Positions 29,045 to 37,616 of a stretch of 64,000 nt of DNA are shown piece after piece. Under the pieces are notes generated by a model. That model ran no database searches, was not told where the DNA came from, and saw only the letters and a program-made list of their open reading frames with translations. Source of the DNA: Micromonospora coxensis (GTDB lineage: Bacteria > Actinomycetota > Actinomycetes > Mycobacteriales > Micromonosporaceae); NCBI RefSeq assembly GCF_900090295.1, contig NZ_LT607753.1, forward strand, positions 682,001 through 746,000, in the 5' to 3' direction. How positions within the stretch are numbered: the first letter of the stretch is position 1; the number at the start of each line of letters is the position of its first letter. A program made the position numbers and the translations under genes.

Positions 29045-29530
29045 TTGTTCGGCAACAGGGTCACCCGGGATGAGCACGAGCGGTTGCTGGCCCGCCTCGA
29101 CAAGCTGGAACAGAAGGTGCGCCGCGTCGACGCGGCCACCGCGCAGGCCGCGCCGCTGCTGCAGGACACCGACCGGCTGGCCCGCCTGGCCACGGAGGCA
29201 CAGCGGACGGTCGAGGCGGTGCAGGCCGCCGTGTCCGGCGCCGCCGCCACGGCGGACCGGCCCACCTCGGCACGCTTCCGCCCCCGCTTCAACCAGGTGT
29301 ACCAGGCGAAGGGCTACGGATACGTCGCCGCCTACTTCACCGGCGGCCGGACCGGCACGGTGCGCCTGCTGGTCGGCGACGAGAACCCGCCGGAGTACTG
29401 CATCAGCGAGGCGAACGTCGCCAACGACATCAACAGCTTCCTGGGCGGGATCGTCCGTCCCGGCGAGCACTGGATGCTGCAGACGAAAGGGGCGGCCGGC
29501 TTCACCACCTGCTTCACCCCGATGTACTGA
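29045..29530 (+). CDS. Unknown protein with N-terminal coiled coil
   Basis: 161 residues, TTG start at 29045 behind GGAGGACGAGC. The N-terminal third is a heptad-like helix (HERLLARLDKLEQKVRRVDAAT, then TDRLARLATEAQRTVEAVQ) that probably forms a coiled coil. The C-terminal 80 residues form a compact beta-containing domain (FNQVYQAKGYGYVAAYFTGG, then VRLLVGDENPPEYCISEANV, GEHWMLQTKGAAGFTTCFTPMY). I do not recognise the family. Codon use is normal for the region. It lies between the LRR remnant and the end of the large glycan operon, with no operon partner. Confidence 0.65.
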   Translation: MFGNRVTRDEHERLLARLDKLEQKVRRVDAATAQAAPLLQDTDRLARLATEAQRTVEAVQAAVSGAAATADRPTSARFRPRFNQVYQAKGYGYVAAYFTGGRTGTVRLLVGDENPPEYCISEANVANDINSFLGGIVRPGEHWMLQTKGAAGFTTCFTPMY

Positions 29531-29555
29531 CGCCTCGGCGAGCAGGATCCTTCCC

Positions 29556-32057
29556 CTACGGCAGCCGGAACGTCCGGGTGGCGTACGGGCCGAGCGGGAT
29601 TCCGGCGCTCGGGTCGCACACCTCCGCGCCGGCCGTCTCCGCCAGATCGCACTCCGTCAGCGGCCCGTCGACGCCGGTGACCGTGGCGACCACCTCGGTC
29701 GACGTCGGGTTGACCAGGCGCAGCACCGCCCCCTTCCCGTCCTCGGCGGGCTTGTGCGCCGAGACCAGCGCCCCGTCGACCCGCAACCCGGTCACCGGTG
29801 CGGGCGCGGCCCGACCGGGCCGAAGTTGCCAGGCGCGCAGCGGGGCCCGCCGTCGGGCGGCCGCGGCAGCCACCGACGCCTCGTCGGTGTCCAGCCGGAC
29901 ACCGACCGACGCCCGGACCGTACGCCGGCACTGTGCCTCGGGCGTACGCAGCTGCGGGCCGGCGCCGGCGGTGCGTGCCCGCAGGTCCGGGCGTGACAGC
30001 CAGCCCACCGCGCGCAGGATCGTCACCGCCAGCGACGGCCGGTCACCGGCGACGCCCTGCACCTCGGGCAGTCCCGGGGCGAGGACCGCCAGGCCCGGCA
30101 GCGCGGACCAGGACCGGACCGGGGCGACCCCGGCGTCGGCCTCGTGACCGCGGTCGGTGGGCAGCGCGCCGAGCGGCGCCTTGAGCGGCCGTTCCAGCAC
30201 GCTGAAATGGGTGTCCGCCCGCCAGGTGGTGGCCGGTGCGTCGGCCGGGAAGTGCGCCTGGACGCGGTGGTCGTCGGCGATGTTGTCGAACTCGACGGTC
30301 CAGTCCAGCTCGGGCACGCCGGCCCACAGCGTCGCGGTGATCGTCAGCGGCAGGACCACCCGCTCGGCGCGGCGGGCGCTGCGGTCGGCGGTCAGCCCCG
30401 CCGGGACGTCCAGGTCGGCGCGCACCACGATCCGGGAGGCGACGTCGCTGTCGTGGACGTGGGCGTCACGGAGCACCGGCACGACGGTCTCGTCGGACAC
30501 CGGCGGGTCGTAGGTGTACGTGTCGCCCGCGTCACCGACGTCGACCAGCCGGCCGAGGCCGGGCAGCGTCCGCCCGGACGCGACGTCGACCAGGGTGAAG
30601 GAGGCGTCGTCGGCCACGGTGACCCGCCAGCCGTCCCGGGTGACGGAGCGCCCGGGGACCCCGTCGGCGGGGGTGCCCGCCTCGCCGGCCGAGACGGTGG
30701 CGGTGTAGCCGGTCCACCCACCGGCCGGCGCGTCAGCGACGAAGGCGAGCCGGTGCCGCACGGTGTCCCGGGTGTCCGGGAGGATGTCCAGGTCGGCGCA
30801 GAACAGCGGAGTCGGCTCCACCTCGCGCAGCTCGTACGGGACCGGGGCGCCGGACGTGTCGCGCAGACCGGTGACGGTGTGCCCCGGCGCGGTGTACACG
30901 TCCACGGTGACCGGCGCGGTGGTCGGCGCGGCGTGCGGGTTGAGCACCACCACGGCGGCGGCGTCGGTGACCGGGTCCCCGGCCAACCGGGTGTCCAGGC
31001 CGAGGTCGAGCAGGGCCCGCTCGAGCAGGTGCTCGCCGACCTGGACGGCCTTGGCGAAGCGGACCTCGTTCTCCCGGTGCACCTCGTCCACCGAGCAGCC
31101 GCAGATCGAGTCGTGCGGGGCGTTCTGCAGCACCAGGTCCCAGGCGTGGCGCAGCAGCCCGACCGCCGACGCGCGCCGGGCCCGGACGGTGAGCGGCTCG
31201 ACCCACGACTCCAGCAGCGTCTCGGCCGCCGCGTTGGCCTGCTTGAGGTAGAGGCGGGTGGAGAGGGTGCCGGCCAGCACGAAGGTCAGCCAGTCGCCCG
31301 GGTGGCGCAGCTCGCCCGTCACGACCGCGTCGGCCGGCATCCGGTCGCGGATCAGGTCGAAGTAGCCGGCGAGGGTGCCCTCGGTGGCCGCGAGCCCGGC
31401 GGGCAGCGGCCGGGGGGCGAGATGGTCACCGCCGTTGAGCAGCAGATACGGTCCGTCGGCGTCGCGTGCGGACTGCTTGGACCGGAACGCGTCGAGCCGC
31501 TCCGGCGCGGATGCGGCCTCCCACAGCACCTCCGGCTCGTAGTAGCCCTGGTTGACCGCGAGCACCGCCGAGCCGTCCGGGGAGCGCCAGGTGAACCGGG
31601 CGTGCCGCGGTGGCGCGCCGCGCCAGACCAGCGCGGTGTCCAGCCCGAAGCCGCGCAGCACCCGGGGCAGGTCGGCCGGGTGGCCGAAGGCGTCCGGGCA
31701 GTAGCCGATGGTGGCCAGCTCCAGGCCGAGGTCGGCCGCGACCCGGCGGGCGGCGAGGAGGTTGCGGATCAGGTTCTCGCCGGAGACGAGCTGGTTGTCG
31801 GCGAGCACGTGCCACGGGCCCACCGACAGTCGACCGGCGGCGGCGTGCCCGCGTACCCGCTCGGCGAGATCGGGGCGGACGGCGAGCGCGTCGGCCGCGG
31901 TGATGGTCTGCCCGTCCAGGTGGAAGGTGGACAGCTCGCCCCGGTCGAGCTGGTCGCAGATCCGCTCGACCAGCTCGGCGAGACGCGCCCGGAACGACTC
32001 CATCGGCCGGTACCACTCGCGGTCCCAGTGCGTGTGGTGCACCACGTGGACGGTCAT
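29556..32057 (-). CDS. GH38 family alpha-mannosidase
   Basis: 833 residues, cytoplasmic. GH38 retaining alpha-mannosidases use Zn2+ and an Asp nucleophile. Visible: HHTHWDREWY (7-16), whose His10 and Asp12 are zinc ligands; YCPDAFGHPADLPRVL (119-134) with the nucleophile Asp122; the family core LLNGGDH; and LQNAPHDSICGCSVDEVH, which supplies another zinc ligand. The C-terminal half is the beta-sandwich region. Last gene of a nine-gene operon; its ATG overlaps the nanE stop by 4 bases. It probably trims alpha-linked mannosyl or related residues from imported oligosaccharide. No obvious terminator follows. Confidence 0.92.
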   Translation of the reverse strand: MTVHVVHHTHWDREWYRPMESFRARLAELVERICDQLDRGELSTFHLDGQTITAADALAVRPDLAERVRGHAAAGRLSVGPWHVLADNQLVSGENLIRNLLAARRVAADLGLELATIGYCPDAFGHPADLPRVLRGFGLDTALVWRGAPPRHARFTWRSPDGSAVLAVNQGYYEPEVLWEAASAPERLDAFRSKQSARDADGPYLLLNGGDHLAPRPLPAGLAATEGTLAGYFDLIRDRMPADAVVTGELRHPGDWLTFVLAGTLSTRLYLKQANAAAETLLESWVEPLTVRARRASAVGLLRHAWDLVLQNAPHDSICGCSVDEVHRENEVRFAKAVQVGEHLLERALLDLGLDTRLAGDPVTDAAAVVVLNPHAAPTTAPVTVDVYTAPGHTVTGLRDTSGAPVPYELREVEPTPLFCADLDILPDTRDTVRHRLAFVADAPAGGWTGYTATVSAGEAGTPADGVPGRSVTRDGWRVTVADDASFTLVDVASGRTLPGLGRLVDVGDAGDTYTYDPPVSDETVVPVLRDAHVHDSDVASRIVVRADLDVPAGLTADRSARRAERVVLPLTITATLWAGVPELDWTVEFDNIADDHRVQAHFPADAPATTWRADTHFSVLERPLKAPLGALPTDRGHEADAGVAPVRSWSALPGLAVLAPGLPEVQGVAGDRPSLAVTILRAVGWLSRPDLRARTAGAGPQLRTPEAQCRRTVRASVGVRLDTDEASVAAAAARRRAPLRAWQLRPGRAAPAPVTGLRVDGALVSAHKPAEDGKGAVLRLVNPTSTEVVATVTGVDGPLTECDLAETAGAEVCDPSAGIPLGPYATRTFRLP

Positions 32058-32740
32058 GACAGCTCCCGAGAGGTGACGAGGGCGGCGGCGAACCGCGAGG
32101 TGATCACGGCGGGCCGGGTGATGGCGGTGCCGACGACCACGCTGTGGGCGCCGAGGCGCAGCGCCTCGGCGGCCTCCTCGGGCGTGTTGATCCGCCCCTC
32201 GGCCACCACGGGCACCGGCAACCGGGCGGCCAACGCGCCGACGAGGTCCAGGTCTGGGTCGTGCGGCACGGCGCCCCCGGTGTAGCCGGCGAGGGTGGTG
32301 CCGACCAGGTCGACCCCGGCGGCGACCGCGGCCTGCGCGTCGGCCAGGGCGGCGACGTCGGCCATGACGAGCACGTCGTACCGCTCGCGCAGCGCCGCCA
32401 CCGTGTCGGCGAGGGTACGCCCGTCGGGGCGCTGCCGCCGGGTGCCGTCGACCGCGACGATGTCCACCCCGGTCTCGGCGACGGCGAGGACGTGCGTCAG
32501 GGTCGGGGTGATGTAGACGCCGCTCGTGCCGTCCTTGACCAGCCCGATCAGCGGGGTGTCCGGCAGAGCGGCGCGCAGCGCCCGCAGGTCCCGCAGGCCC
32601 TGGGCCCGGATGCCGGCGGCGCCGCCGCGCAGCGCCGAGCGGGCGAGCGCGACGATGTGCGCCGGGTCGTCCAGCGGCTCGCCGGGATCGGCCTGGCAGG
32701 AGACCACCAACCGGCCTCGGAGGTCGTCGAGCACGGTCAT
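32054..32740 (-). CDS. nanE: N-acetylmannosamine-6-phosphate 2-epimerase
   Basis: 228-residue TIM barrel. Converts ManNAc-6-P to GlcNAc-6-P. Motifs: an N-terminal phosphate-barrel start LVVSCQADPGEPL, the lysine-containing strand PLIGLVKDG followed by YITPTLTHV, the VDGTRR strand, and the catalytic Glu strand VPVVAEGRINTPEEA followed by the phosphate-binding VVVGTAITRP. Overlaps its neighbours by 4 bases on both sides (ATGA). Its position next to a ROK kinase is the NanK-NanE arrangement, but nanA (sialate lyase), nagA and nagB are not in the window. Confidence 0.93.
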   Translation of the reverse strand: MTVLDDLRGRLVVSCQADPGEPLDDPAHIVALARSALRGGAAGIRAQGLRDLRALRAALPDTPLIGLVKDGTSGVYITPTLTHVLAVAETGVDIVAVDGTRRQRPDGRTLADTVAALRERYDVLVMADVAALADAQAAVAAGVDLVGTTLAGYTGGAVPHDPDLDLVGALAARLPVPVVAEGRINTPEEAAEALRLGAHSVVVGTAITRPAVITSRFAAALVTSRELS

Positions 32741-34407
32741 CGGATGAGATCCTCCAGTACGGCCCCGAAGGGGCGGGTGGTGTCGGCGATCGACGGGCCT
32801 GCCCCGAGCGCGAGTGCCGCCCGGCGCACCGCGTCGACGTCGCCGCAGCCGGCGGGTCGGTCCGGTTCGACGGCGAGTGAGGCACGCCGGTCCCCCTCCA
32901 GGGCGCCGTGCGCGGCGGCGAGGTGGACGGCGGCGAACCGGGGATCGTCGGTGGACACGTCGGCGATCCAGGCCAGCGGCACCCCGGCGGCGACCAGGTC
33001 ACGCTGCACGGCGATCAGCAGCGCCGGGTCGGTGAGCACGTCACCGACCGACCGCCGCTGCGCCGCGCACCGCGCGGCGAGCGTCCCGGCGGCCTCGCCG
33101 ACGGCCCACTCGCCGTGGTGCACCCGGTACGCGGCGGCGGCGATCTGTGTGGCGCCGAGGTTCTTCGCGGCGGCGAGCAGGTTCACCGCGCCGCGCGGCA
33201 CCAGCGCGGACGCCGGGATCGTGAACGGCGCGGTGGGTCGGTACACCGGTGCCGGGTGCCCGGTGCGTTCGTGCAGGTCGACGTGGTACCAGGTGACGCC
33301 GAGCGAGCCGGGCAGGTGCCGGGCGCGGGCCCGCCCCTCGACCGGCGCGAGGTCGTGGCCGGTGACCGGCCGGTCGACGACGATCCGCCGGGATTCGCGC
33401 AGGTACGGCGCCTCGGCGAAGCCGTCCGGGGTGCCGGCGGCCTCCGGGGCCAGGCGCAGGCCGGGAAATCCGCGCCCACCGTCCTCACGGGGCGCCTCGG
33501 TGCGGAGCCAGTGCACGAAGGCGGCGGTCAGCTCCCGGCCGGCCCGTTCGGCGCCGGCCGGGTCACCGAGCGGATCCTGCCCGGCGCAGTCGTTCGACGC
33601 CCAGTTGAGCACGACCAGCTCGGGGGCCGTGGCGCGCAGCCTCCGGTAGGTCCAGAACGGCGGCTTGCCGTCCGGCCCGTCGGTGAACATCCGGTAGCGG
33701 TGCACGTCGCCGTCCCAGCCGGCGATGTCGAAGCAGAGGCGGTGGCGCAGCTCGGCGTACCGGGCGGGGGCGGGGCCGGTGAAGTCGGCGCCGGGGTGGT
33801 GCTCGACCAGCGCGCACCAGGTGAACGACTGCTGGGCGGCCGGGTCGGGGCCGCCGGGCACCGCATCCGGCTCGCCGTGGGCGTCGCGTCCCTCCGAGCC
33901 GTGCAGGGTGGCGAATCCGGCGAGGGGCGCGAGGTCGCCGCGCTCGGTCGCGTCGCAGAAGACGGTCGCGGCGATCACCGTGCCGTCGTCGAGGGTGACG
34001 TCGTGGACCCGGCCGTCCGTGGCTCGTACGGCCACCGGCGAGCGACCCGTCAGCACGGTGACGCCCGCCTCGGCGAGCAGCTCGTCGAGGATCCGCCCGG
34101 CGACGGCCGGCTCGAAGCAGAGCCGGCTCACCCAGCCGCCGCCCGGGTTGGCGACGCCACCGTAGTGGGCGCGGACGGCGGCCCGGAACGCCCGGTAGGA
34201 CGCCGACGCGCCGAAGCTCTCGATGTGCGGATGCTCGTCGAGCGCGGGCAGGGCCTGCGTGGTGACCTGCCCGCCGACGCGTGAGTACTCGTCGGTCACC
34301 AGCACGCTGCGCCCGGCGCGGGCGGCGGCGAGGGCGGCGGCGACCCCGCCGAGGCCGCCGCCGACGACGGCGACGTCGACGGTGACCGTCGGGTCAGGGC
34401 TGTCCAC
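32737..34407 (-). CDS. FAD-dependent oxidoreductase (xanthan-lyase-associated type)
   Basis: 556 residues. The dinucleotide fold begins VDVAVVGGGLGGVAAALAAARAG, with the GxGxxG at 16-21, and a second FAD contact is likely at GGQVTTQ. The protein belongs to the family of FAD-dependent oxidoreductases that also turn up beside polysaccharide-degradation genes and fused to golvesin/xanthan-lyase domains (PF12831-like). The substrate is unknown; oxidation of a sugar or glycoside is a reasonable inference from the operon. It overlaps the DUF4127 gene by 14 bases and nanE by 4. Confidence 0.85.
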   Translation of the reverse strand: MDSPDPTVTVDVAVVGGGLGGVAAALAAARAGRSVLVTDEYSRVGGQVTTQALPALDEHPHIESFGASASYRAFRAAVRAHYGGVANPGGGWVSRLCFEPAVAGRILDELLAEAGVTVLTGRSPVAVRATDGRVHDVTLDDGTVIAATVFCDATERGDLAPLAGFATLHGSEGRDAHGEPDAVPGGPDPAAQQSFTWCALVEHHPGADFTGPAPARYAELRHRLCFDIAGWDGDVHRYRMFTDGPDGKPPFWTYRRLRATAPELVVLNWASNDCAGQDPLGDPAGAERAGRELTAAFVHWLRTEAPREDGGRGFPGLRLAPEAAGTPDGFAEAPYLRESRRIVVDRPVTGHDLAPVEGRARARHLPGSLGVTWYHVDLHERTGHPAPVYRPTAPFTIPASALVPRGAVNLLAAAKNLGATQIAAAAYRVHHGEWAVGEAAGTLAARCAAQRRSVGDVLTDPALLIAVQRDLVAAGVPLAWIADVSTDDPRFAAVHLAAAHGALEGDRRASLAVEPDRPAGCGDVDAVRRAALALGAGPSIADTTRPFGAVLEDLIR

Positions 34408-35872
34408 CGGTCTCCTCCAGGGCGAAGTCGATCTCGTAGGTGCGCTGCCACGGCAGACTCACCGAGCGGGGCGCCGCCAGTCCGGGCACCGGCCGCAGCT
34501 CGCGCCAGCGCCGGTCGAGCAGCTCGACGATCCGGGCGGTCACCGCCGGCGTCTCGGCGGCCGGGACGTGATCGTGGCGGGTCGGGTCGGTGCCGCGCTC
34601 GCGGCGCAGCCGGGGTCGGGCGTAGGACATGTAGAGGTGGTCGTCGACCAGCCGGTGCGCGAGCAGCCGGCGGGCCGCCGCCGGGTCCAGGGTGCCGTGG
34701 GCCCGTCCGACCTGGTACGCGACGAGCGTCGCGAGGGCGCTGCCGAGGGTGTTGCCGGCGGTGTTCCAGCCGGCGAACGCGGCGAGCCGGGCGAGGGCGC
34801 CGTCGGCGGCGAGGTCGGCCACCAGCCGCGGGTCGGCGCCGTTGCCGAGCGCACAGTCGGCGAGGGCGACGGTGTGACCGTCGGCGAGCAGCCGGCGGAC
34901 CAGTGCGGCGGTGCGGGCGACCGGTGCCGGGTCGGTGTCGACCGGCGGGGCGGTGGCCCAGTCGGCGTCGACGGGCTGTGGCGCGTGCACCACCAGCACC
35001 GCCTCGGCGGCGGCGCCGTCCACGAGGTCGGCGCCGGCCGCGGCGGCCTGGCTGGCGACGCCGGCGCCGATGGGCACCGGCTCGTAGCGGGCCACCCGCC
35101 GCAGTCCGTCCGGCTCGGCGCAGGCGATGGCGACGCGGGGCCGGTGCCCGGCCGCCGAGGTGAGGGTGCGGGCCACCAGCACCGCGCCGATCTCGTCCGC
35201 GCCGGGATGGGCCAGCACCCGGTCGCCGAGCTCCAGCCACCCGGTCCAGGCGCGCAGCCACCGCCACTCGGCGGTGCCGACCGCGGCCGGCGCGGTGTCG
35301 TCGGCGCCGACGACCAGGGTGTCGAGCACCCCCTCGGCGGCGAGGGAGAGCGCGACCTGGTTGAGGACGTGGTTGCGCTGCCGGCGGCGCAGGAAGTCCT
35401 GCCGCACCGGGGCGGGCACGTCGGTCGACGGCCGGGCACCGGCGCCGTCGAGGAGACGGTGCAGGTCGGCGGAGTACGCGTGCAGCGCCCGCCCGTACGT
35501 GGCCCAGTAGTCGGGCTCCTCCCCGGCGTCGTCGGCGTCCGGAGTGCGCTGCACGACGGTGGCGGCGTGCACCGGTCCGGCCACGTCGCGCAGCGCCGCC
35601 CAGCGGTCGAGCACGACCGGTACGGGTTCGTGGTGCAGCCGGGAGGCGATCAGTCCGCCGTGCCCGAGGGTCTCCAGGGCGACCACGGCCGCCTCGGCGG
35701 AGGTGGAGCGCAACCAGTCGGCGAGCCGGTCCGGGTCGCCGGGGCGGCGACCGGCCGGCAGCAACGCCGCCGGGGGCGTGTCGACGGCGGCCCCGGCGAC
35801 GGCGGCCACCATCGCCGGCAGCACCCGGCACACCGGCCGGTCGTCCAGCGGGACCAGCGCCAGCCGGATCAC
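34394..35872 (-). CDS. DUF4127 protein
   Basis: 492 residues of the DUF4127 family. The name-giving N-terminal motif is clear, PLDDRPVC (8-15), followed by further conserved stretches: LETLGHGGLIASRLHH, RRRQRNHVLNQVALSLAA, VVGADDTAP, GWNTAGNTLGSALATLV, and the Arg/Trp-containing end SLPWQRTYEIDF. The conserved acidic, Arg, His and Asn residues suggest an enzyme. The biochemical activity of this family is, to my knowledge, not established. GTG start overlapping the ROK kinase stop by the GTGA arrangement. Its neighbours point to sugar or glycan catabolism. Confidence 0.88.
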   Translation of the reverse strand: MIRLALVPLDDRPVCRVLPAMVAAVAGAAVDTPPAALLPAGRRPGDPDRLADWLRSTSAEAAVVALETLGHGGLIASRLHHEPVPVVLDRWAALRDVAGPVHAATVVQRTPDADDAGEEPDYWATYGRALHAYSADLHRLLDGAGARPSTDVPAPVRQDFLRRRQRNHVLNQVALSLAAEGVLDTLVVGADDTAPAAVGTAEWRWLRAWTGWLELGDRVLAHPGADEIGAVLVARTLTSAAGHRPRVAIACAEPDGLRRVARYEPVPIGAGVASQAAAAGADLVDGAAAEAVLVVHAPQPVDADWATAPPVDTDPAPVARTAALVRRLLADGHTVALADCALGNGADPRLVADLAADGALARLAAFAGWNTAGNTLGSALATLVAYQVGRAHGTLDPAAARRLLAHRLVDDHLYMSYARPRLRRERGTDPTRHDHVPAAETPAVTARIVELLDRRWRELRPVPGLAAPRSVSLPWQRTYEIDFALEETGGQP

Positions 35873-36894
35873 CGCGGCACCGCCCGCGACGCCGTGGCTC
35901 CCGATCGGCCGTTCGTGTCCAGGTCCGCCGCGGCCCGGTGAGCGGTGTCGACGCCGCTCGACGCCGGCGGCGAGGACGCCGCCCCGCCGGTCGGCTGCGG
36001 CAGCGCCCGCAGCGCCGCCTCGGCGGCCCCGACGAGCTGCGCGTCGGTGCCGAGCGCGGCCGGCACCAGCGCCACCTCGCCGAGCACGGGCAGGCAGGAG
36101 GCGGCGAACGCGGGGCGCAGCGCGTCGAGCAGCTCCGGCACGGCGGCCCCGCCACCGACCACGACGACGTCCGGGTCGAGGGTGTTGGCCAGGCCGGCCA
36201 GCGCGACGCCGAGGGCCTCTCCGGCCCGGGTGATCACCGCGAGCGCCGCCGGGTCGCCGGCCCGGGCACGGCGTACCACCTCGGTGAGGGCGAGCCCGAC
36301 GGCGCCGGTGCGCGCGGCGTAGCCGGCGGCCATCGCGGGGCCGGCCGCGACCGCCTCGACGTGCCCGGTCGCGCCGCACGGGCAGGGCAGCCCGACGGCC
36401 TGCGGCACCGGCACGTGCCCGACGTGTCCGGCGGCGCCGCGCCGGCCGGTGAGCAGCCGGCCTTCGGTCAGCACCCCACCACCGACGCCGGTGCCGACGG
36501 CGACGCCGAGCACCGTGGGCAGCCCGCGCCCGGCGCCGTGCACCGCCTCGCCGAGGGTGAACGCCTGAACGTCGTTGAGGACGGCCCCGGGCAGCCCGAG
36601 CCGGGTCCGCGTCCCGGCCACCACGTCCACGTCGGACCAGTCGCGGATCGACGAGGTGGCGGCGGTGACCCGGTCGGTGCCGGGATCGACCAGGCCAGGG
36701 GCGCCGACGCCGACCGCGACCGGCGCGCCGCCGAGGGAACGCACCAGCGCGGCGGCGGTGTCGAGGACGGCGGCGGCTCCGTCGGTGGCCGGCGTGGGCG
36801 CCTGGGTACGGGCGAGCACGGCGCCGCCGCGGACCAGCGCGGCGGCGGTCTTCGTGCCGCCGATGTCGACGGCGGCGACGACGGGCGCAGTCAT
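35869..36894 (-). CDS. ROK-family sugar kinase, possibly N-acetylmannosamine kinase
   Basis: 341 residues. ATP-binding DIGGTKT (10-16), sugar-binding VGVGAPGLVD (61-70), catalytic Asp108 in AVLNDVQA and GVAVGTGVGGGV. The ROK zinc motif is altered: CPCGATGHVE at 171-180 has two Cys, with His178 in place of the third. ROK kinases phosphorylate glucose, GlcNAc, ManNAc or fructose, or act as regulators; this one has no DNA-binding domain. The nanE gene two genes downstream makes ManNAc the first guess. The C-terminus carries about 45 extra low-complexity residues. The start overlaps the GntR stop. Confidence 0.85.
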   Translation of the reverse strand: MTAPVVAAVDIGGTKTAAALVRGGAVLARTQAPTPATDGAAAVLDTAAALVRSLGGAPVAVGVGAPGLVDPGTDRVTAATSSIRDWSDVDVVAGTRTRLGLPGAVLNDVQAFTLGEAVHGAGRGLPTVLGVAVGTGVGGGVLTEGRLLTGRRGAAGHVGHVPVPQAVGLPCPCGATGHVEAVAAGPAMAAGYAARTGAVGLALTEVVRRARAGDPAALAVITRAGEALGVALAGLANTLDPDVVVVGGGAAVPELLDALRPAFAASCLPVLGEVALVPAALGTDAQLVGAAEAALRALPQPTGGAASSPPASSGVDTAHRAAADLDTNGRSGATASRAVPR

Positions 36895-37616
36895 GGTGTC
36901 CTTCGGGTCACGGTGATGCGGAAGTCGTAGCGGTCGGCCCGGTAGATGCTCTCGGCCCGCTCGACGGCGGTGCCGCTCTCGTCGTAGGTGACCCGGTCCA
37001 CCCGCAGGGCGGGCGAGTACGGGGCCACCTGCAACAGCCGGGCCTGCTCGGCGTCGACGACCGTCGCGGCGATGACCTGGTCGGCGTGGTGCGGGCGGAC
37101 ACCCCGCTCGGCGAGGGCCTCGTAGAGGGACCCGGCGATGACGGACGCGTCCAGGTCGCCGATCCGCTCGGCGGGCAGCCACACCTCCTCCAGACACATC
37201 GGCAGGCTGTCGGCGAGGCGCAGTCGGCGCACGTGCACCACGTCCGCGCCGGGCGAGACGGCCAGGTCCCGGGCGACCTGCACCGACGCCGACGCGACGG
37301 TGAGGTCGAGCAGCCGCGAGTCCGGGGTGAGCCGGCGGTTGCGCATGTCCTCGCTGAACGAGGTGAGCGCGAGCGACTTGGAGATGGTGGCCGGGTCGGC
37401 CACGAAGGTGCCGGCGCCCTGGGCGCGGTAGACCAGGCCCTCCTCTTCCAGGCGGCCGATCGCCTGCCGGACGGTGGCCCGGCTCACGCCGAAGCGGGCG
37501 ACCAGTTCACGTTCGCTGGGCAGCGGGTCGTGCGGTCGCAGGTCCGCGCCGATCTCGGCGCGCAGCGCCGTGTAGAGCGCCTCGTGCTTGTAGCCGGCCT
37601 TGTTGAGCACACTCAC
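36891..37616 (-). CDS. GntR/HutC-family transcriptional regulator
   Basis: 241 residues. N-terminal winged helix-turn-helix (about 5-70: YKHEALYTALRAEI, LPSERELVARFGVSRATVRQ, GTFVADP) and a C-terminal UTRA effector-binding domain ending in VDRVTYDESGTAVERAESIYRADRYDFRI. This is the HutC subfamily, which includes DasR and NagR and usually senses a phosphorylated sugar. GTG start overlapping the permease stop by 4 bases. It lies inside the operon it most likely controls. Two candidate binding sites with the core TGGTACGGAC lie in the divergent promoter at 40735 and 40846. Confidence 0.88.
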   Translation of the reverse strand: MSVLNKAGYKHEALYTALRAEIGADLRPHDPLPSERELVARFGVSRATVRQAIGRLEEEGLVYRAQGAGTFVADPATISKSLALTSFSEDMRNRRLTPDSRLLDLTVASASVQVARDLAVSPGADVVHVRRLRLADSLPMCLEEVWLPAERIGDLDASVIAGSLYEALAERGVRPHHADQVIAATVVDAEQARLLQVAPYSPALRVDRVTYDESGTAVERAESIYRADRYDFRITVTRRTP

